NCBI GenBank assembly: GCA_030599175.1 | Contig: JAUVON010000125.1 | Coordinates: forward strand, 1-7,544 | DNA length: 7,544 nucleotides | Source of the DNA: Desulfobulbaceae bacterium | GTDB taxonomy: Bacteria > Desulfobacterota > Desulfobulbia > Desulfobulbales > Desulfocapsaceae | Direction: 5' to 3' | In this document: piece by piece, positions 5,616 through 7,544 of the stretch | Layout of the letters: each line of letters begins with the position of its first letter | Position numbering within the stretch: the first letter of the stretch is position 1 | Notes under the pieces: generated by a model | The model's input: the letters and a program-made list of their open reading frames with translations, nothing else | The model's database searches: none | Told to the model about the DNA's origin: nothing | Program-made: the position numbers and the translations under genes

Positions 5616-6887
5616 ATGGGTATGAACACGGATTTTGAAAAATTGATCACTATTGGCAGACCGCCGAACATCACCAGACTCTTTCCCCATTCTCAAGCAT
5701 TGATTGTCAGTGGAAAGGTGATTGACCAGGCAATGGTCGCTAAAGGCAAGGCGATGACTATCGCCGCTAACGGCAGGAACTCCTTTGTTATTCGAGGCGC
5801 CCTGCAGGCTGCCCAGCGTGCAGATGCAGTACTGCTTATAGAAATTGCCAAATCGGAGTCAACCTACTGTCCCGTTAATTTTTTCAATATTGCCCTCTAT
5901 GTGGATAGCGTCTGCAATGAACTCGGAATAACAATTCCAGTAGCCATCCATGCGGATCATTACGGCATCAAGAGCAAAGAAGATATTTCCTATGCGAAAA
6001 TGGAAATTCCTTCCATGTTTGGAGCCGGTATAACCTCTATAGCTGTGGATGCATCCCATATGGAGGATGACAAAAACTTGTTGGCCAATATTGAACTGAA
6101 TGAATTTATTCCCGGCTGGGCCGGATTGGAGACTGAGGTCGGAGAGATTAAGGGGAATCAGGGGCTTTCTACTGTCGATGATGCCTCTTTTTTAATAAAA
6201 GGTCTCAATGCCCATGGAATATTTGCTGACTGGATTGCCTTAAATAACGGATCATCTCATGGTTTGGAGGCAAGCGGCCAGGGTATCCAGGTGGAATTGA
6301 CCTCTGAAATTCATAAGGCTCTCGAACCATATTGTGTATCCGGGGCACAGCATGGCACATCAGGCAATAATTCAGATAAGCTGCGGGCAATTACCGGGAC
6401 TACCAATACGACCAAAGCAAATGTTGCTACTGCCCTGCAGATGGTTTCCTGGGGGCTTGAAGTGAATGACTATGGCAATGCGCTGCAGGATGCGAATGGT
6501 GATTTTATCAAGGCAGAAGGGCAGGGAATGTCTGGAGAAATGTGGGAGCGTATGACTGCATATGCGGATGAGCACAGTATCAAGGGGGGCAATTATAAAA
6601 AACTGAATCTTCCCTTTGAGATTCATCTGTGTGCCCAGGATGAAAAGATTCGTGGTCGCATGGTTAAAGGGGTTGAAGAATTTGTTTATAATATGCTGGT
6701 GAATGTCTTCAATGCAGAAGGAACGGCAACCCTTGCAAAAGAGGCTATTTTGAAAGCTGGCTCTTACGACCTTGGCCCAAAGGGCAGGAAGATCGAGGAT
6801 GTTACCGACTGGACCAGGGAAAAGATCATTGCAAGAGCCAAAACCCTTGATGTAGACAAGGGGCCGGATGGTGACTTTGATGATTGA
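5616..6887 (+). CDS. fba: Class II fructose-bisphosphate aldolase (long form)
   Basis: A 423-residue zinc-dependent aldolase, interconverting fructose 1,6-bisphosphate with glyceraldehyde 3-phosphate and dihydroxyacetone phosphate in glycolysis and gluconeogenesis. Motifs in order are IHADHYG (111-117; catalytic D114 and zinc ligand H115), the Glu-rich LETEVGEIKG (171-180), NNGSSHG (210-216; zinc-ligand candidate H215), AQHGTSG (244-250; zinc-ligand candidate H246) and NTTKANVATALQ (264-275), the phosphate-binding segment. It is longer than the usual 300-360 residues, with extra C-terminal sequence from about 340 on, and some motifs deviate from the common forms (QHGTSG for LHGGSG, SSHG for NVHG). 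The family is clear; fructose bisphosphate is the most likely substrate, though related tagatose or other sugar-bisphosphate use cannot be excluded. The start is fixed by GGAGGT. It seems to be a single-gene unit, with repeat copy 2 beginning at its stop. Confidence 0.88.
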   Translation: MGMNTDFEKLITIGRPPNITRLFPHSQALIVSGKVIDQAMVAKGKAMTIAANGRNSFVIRGALQAAQRADAVLLIEIAKSESTYCPVNFFNIALYVDSVCNELGITIPVAIHADHYGIKSKEDISYAKMEIPSMFGAGITSIAVDASHMEDDKNLLANIELNEFIPGWAGLETEVGEIKGNQGLSTVDDASFLIKGLNAHGIFADWIALNNGSSHGLEASGQGIQVELTSEIHKALEPYCVSGAQHGTSGNNSDKLRAITGTTNTTKANVATALQMVSWGLEVNDYGNALQDANGDFIKAEGQGMSGEMWERMTAYADEHSIKGGNYKKLNLPFEIHLCAQDEKIRGRMVKGVEEFVYNMLVNVFNAEGTATLAKEAILKAGSYDLGPKGRKIEDVTDWTREKIIARAKTLDVDKGPDGDFDD

Positions 6888-7039
6888 TGGCGTTGTAAAA
6901 AGTCTTCATCTTGTTCGTTGTTACAATTTTTCTATCATTACGACGTACCGTATGTACGCCGAAATAATAGAAAAATTGCACGCCTCCAATATAAAGCTTT
7001 TTACTTCTCCATTGAAATTGAGCTTTTTACGAGTTTATC
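6886..7039. repeat. Palindromic MITE-like repeat, copy 2
   Basis: A 154-bp imperfect palindrome starting at the aldolase stop. The left end GATGGCGTTGTAAAAAGTC mirrors the right end GAGCTTTTTACGAGTTTATC. The inner arms pair well (ACAATTTTTCTAT with ATAGAAAAATTGC, and CGTAC with GTACG) around the core TACCGTATGTA (6946-6956). GATTGAT occurs on both sides (6882-6888 and 7042-7048), a probable target duplication. Ends, core and the CGTTGT and ACGCCT blocks are shared with copy 1, while the arm sequence between them differs in a paired way, so the fold is kept. It has no coding capacity. It could work as a transcription barrier or mRNA-stabilising hairpin after the aldolase. Confidence 0.8.
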
Positions 7040-7080
7040 ACGATTGATCGGCAACTTATTATATAATATCTGAGAGCGTA

Positions 7081-7544
7081 ATGAAGAAAATTTTAGTAAC
7101 CGGTGCAGCCGGTTTTATCGGTGCTCATCTCTGCCATAAGCTGATCGGCAGTGGGGTGGAAGTCGTTGGCCTGGATAATATGAATGACTACTACGAGCCG
7201 CAATTGAAATGGGATCGAATGGCTGATCTTACAGGCGGGAGTGACAGGTTTACCCATGTCAATATAGAACTATCCGACAGAGACGGTGTTAAGAATATTT
7301 TTGAACAGCATAAGTTTGACGCTGTGGTTAATCTTGCTGCCCAGGCAGGGGTTCGTTATTCTCTTATCAACCCGCACTCTTATGTGGATACCAATATTGT
7401 AGGTTTTGTGAATCTCCTTGAAGGCTGCAGGCATAGCGGCGTTAAACATTTTGTGTTTGCATCGTCCAGTTCTGTTTATGGGGCTAATACAAAAATGCCG
7501 TTTTCTGTTCATGATAATGTGGATCATCCGGTATCGCTCTATGC
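7081..7544 (+). CDS. UDP-glucuronate 4-epimerase-like protein (N-terminal part)
   Basis: An extended short-chain dehydrogenase of the sugar-nucleotide epimerase group; 154 codons are present before the window ends, about half the family's usual length of about 330-340. It opens with MKKILVTGAAGFIGAHL, where GAAGFIG (8-14) binds NAD. LDNMNDYYEP (31-40), NLAAQAGVRYSL (84-95), FASSSSVYGANTKMP (126-140) and SVHDNVDHPVSLY (142-154) closely fit UDP-glucuronate 4-epimerases (CapI/LspL type), which make UDP-galacturonate for surface polysaccharides. Ser residues at 128-131 and Tyr154, expected to begin the catalytic YxxxK, are at the right places, but the Lys is beyond the window. GAGAG at 7072-7076 serves as a modest ribosome binding site. 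Repeat copy 2 separates it from the aldolase. The exact sugar specificity is inferred. Confidence 0.9.
   Translation, partial: MKKILVTGAAGFIGAHLCHKLIGSGVEVVGLDNMNDYYEPQLKWDRMADLTGGSDRFTHVNIELSDRDGVKNIFEQHKFDAVVNLAAQAGVRYSLINPHSYVDTNIVGFVNLLEGCRHSGVKHFVFASSSSVYGANTKMPFSVHDNVDHPVSLY

Noticed and set aside
7044..7067. TTGATC and TATAAT as a promoter of the epimerase gene
   Set aside because: The spacer is only 12 bases, and the TATAAT lies so close to the ATG that the leader would miss the ribosome binding site.
1..7544. CRISPR array, phage genes or a defence island
   Set aside because: No regularly spaced repeats and no phage, toxin or defence protein signatures. The GIY-YIG protein is a small YhbQ-like housekeeping type, not a homing endonuclease.

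Overview
The window looks like a stretch of chromosome from an anaerobic, AT-leaning Gram-negative bacterium, most likely a Desulfobacterota (sulfate-reducer-like) lineage. This rests on the style of the proteins: a MoxR ATPase with a CoxE-like VWA partner, a stand-alone core-MetE-like protein, a long class II aldolase and a start resembling a NarI-like cytochrome b subunit. It also rests on dispersed palindromic repeats of a kind I associate with that phylum. The assignment is inference; no rRNA or other marker gene is present. I see no phage, CRISPR array, toxin-antitoxin pair or tRNA.

Layout. Positions 1-95 (minus) hold the first residues of a probable membrane protein that runs off the left edge. 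Positions 96-586 form a divergent, AT-rich intergenic region. Positions 587-1435 and 1617-2813 encode a MoxR-type AAA+ ATPase and a CoxE-like VWA protein, a probable two-gene chaperone-type unit now separated by a palindromic repeat. Positions 2952-4010 encode a MetE C-terminal-domain/UROD-like protein. A 142-bp element with perfect 18-bp terminal inverted repeats fills the gap to a convergent GIY-YIG nuclease-like gene (4172-4453, minus). Positions 4544-5328 encode TatC, split by a -1 frameshift at a run of nine T. Positions 5616-6887 encode a class II fructose-bisphosphate aldolase, followed at once by a second full palindromic repeat. Positions 7081-7544 carry the N-terminal part of a UDP-glucuronate 4-epimerase-like protein that leaves the window.

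The genes look like a mix of housekeeping functions rather than one pathway: protein complex maturation (MoxR/VWA), one-carbon or methyl transfer (MetE-like), Tat export, glycolysis/gluconeogenesis and surface-sugar synthesis. Only moxR-VWA has a convincing functional link.

The most notable signals are of two kinds. One is the intact-looking tatC that needs a -1 shift at T9, which is either recoding/transcriptional slippage or a sequencing error. The other is a family of palindromic, MITE-like repeats: two full copies, each flanked by short direct repeats suggestive of target-site duplication, one solo right end that supplies the last codons and stop of the VWA gene, and one possible decayed end at the start of the GIY-YIG gene. 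I did not find a clearly new multi-gene system.
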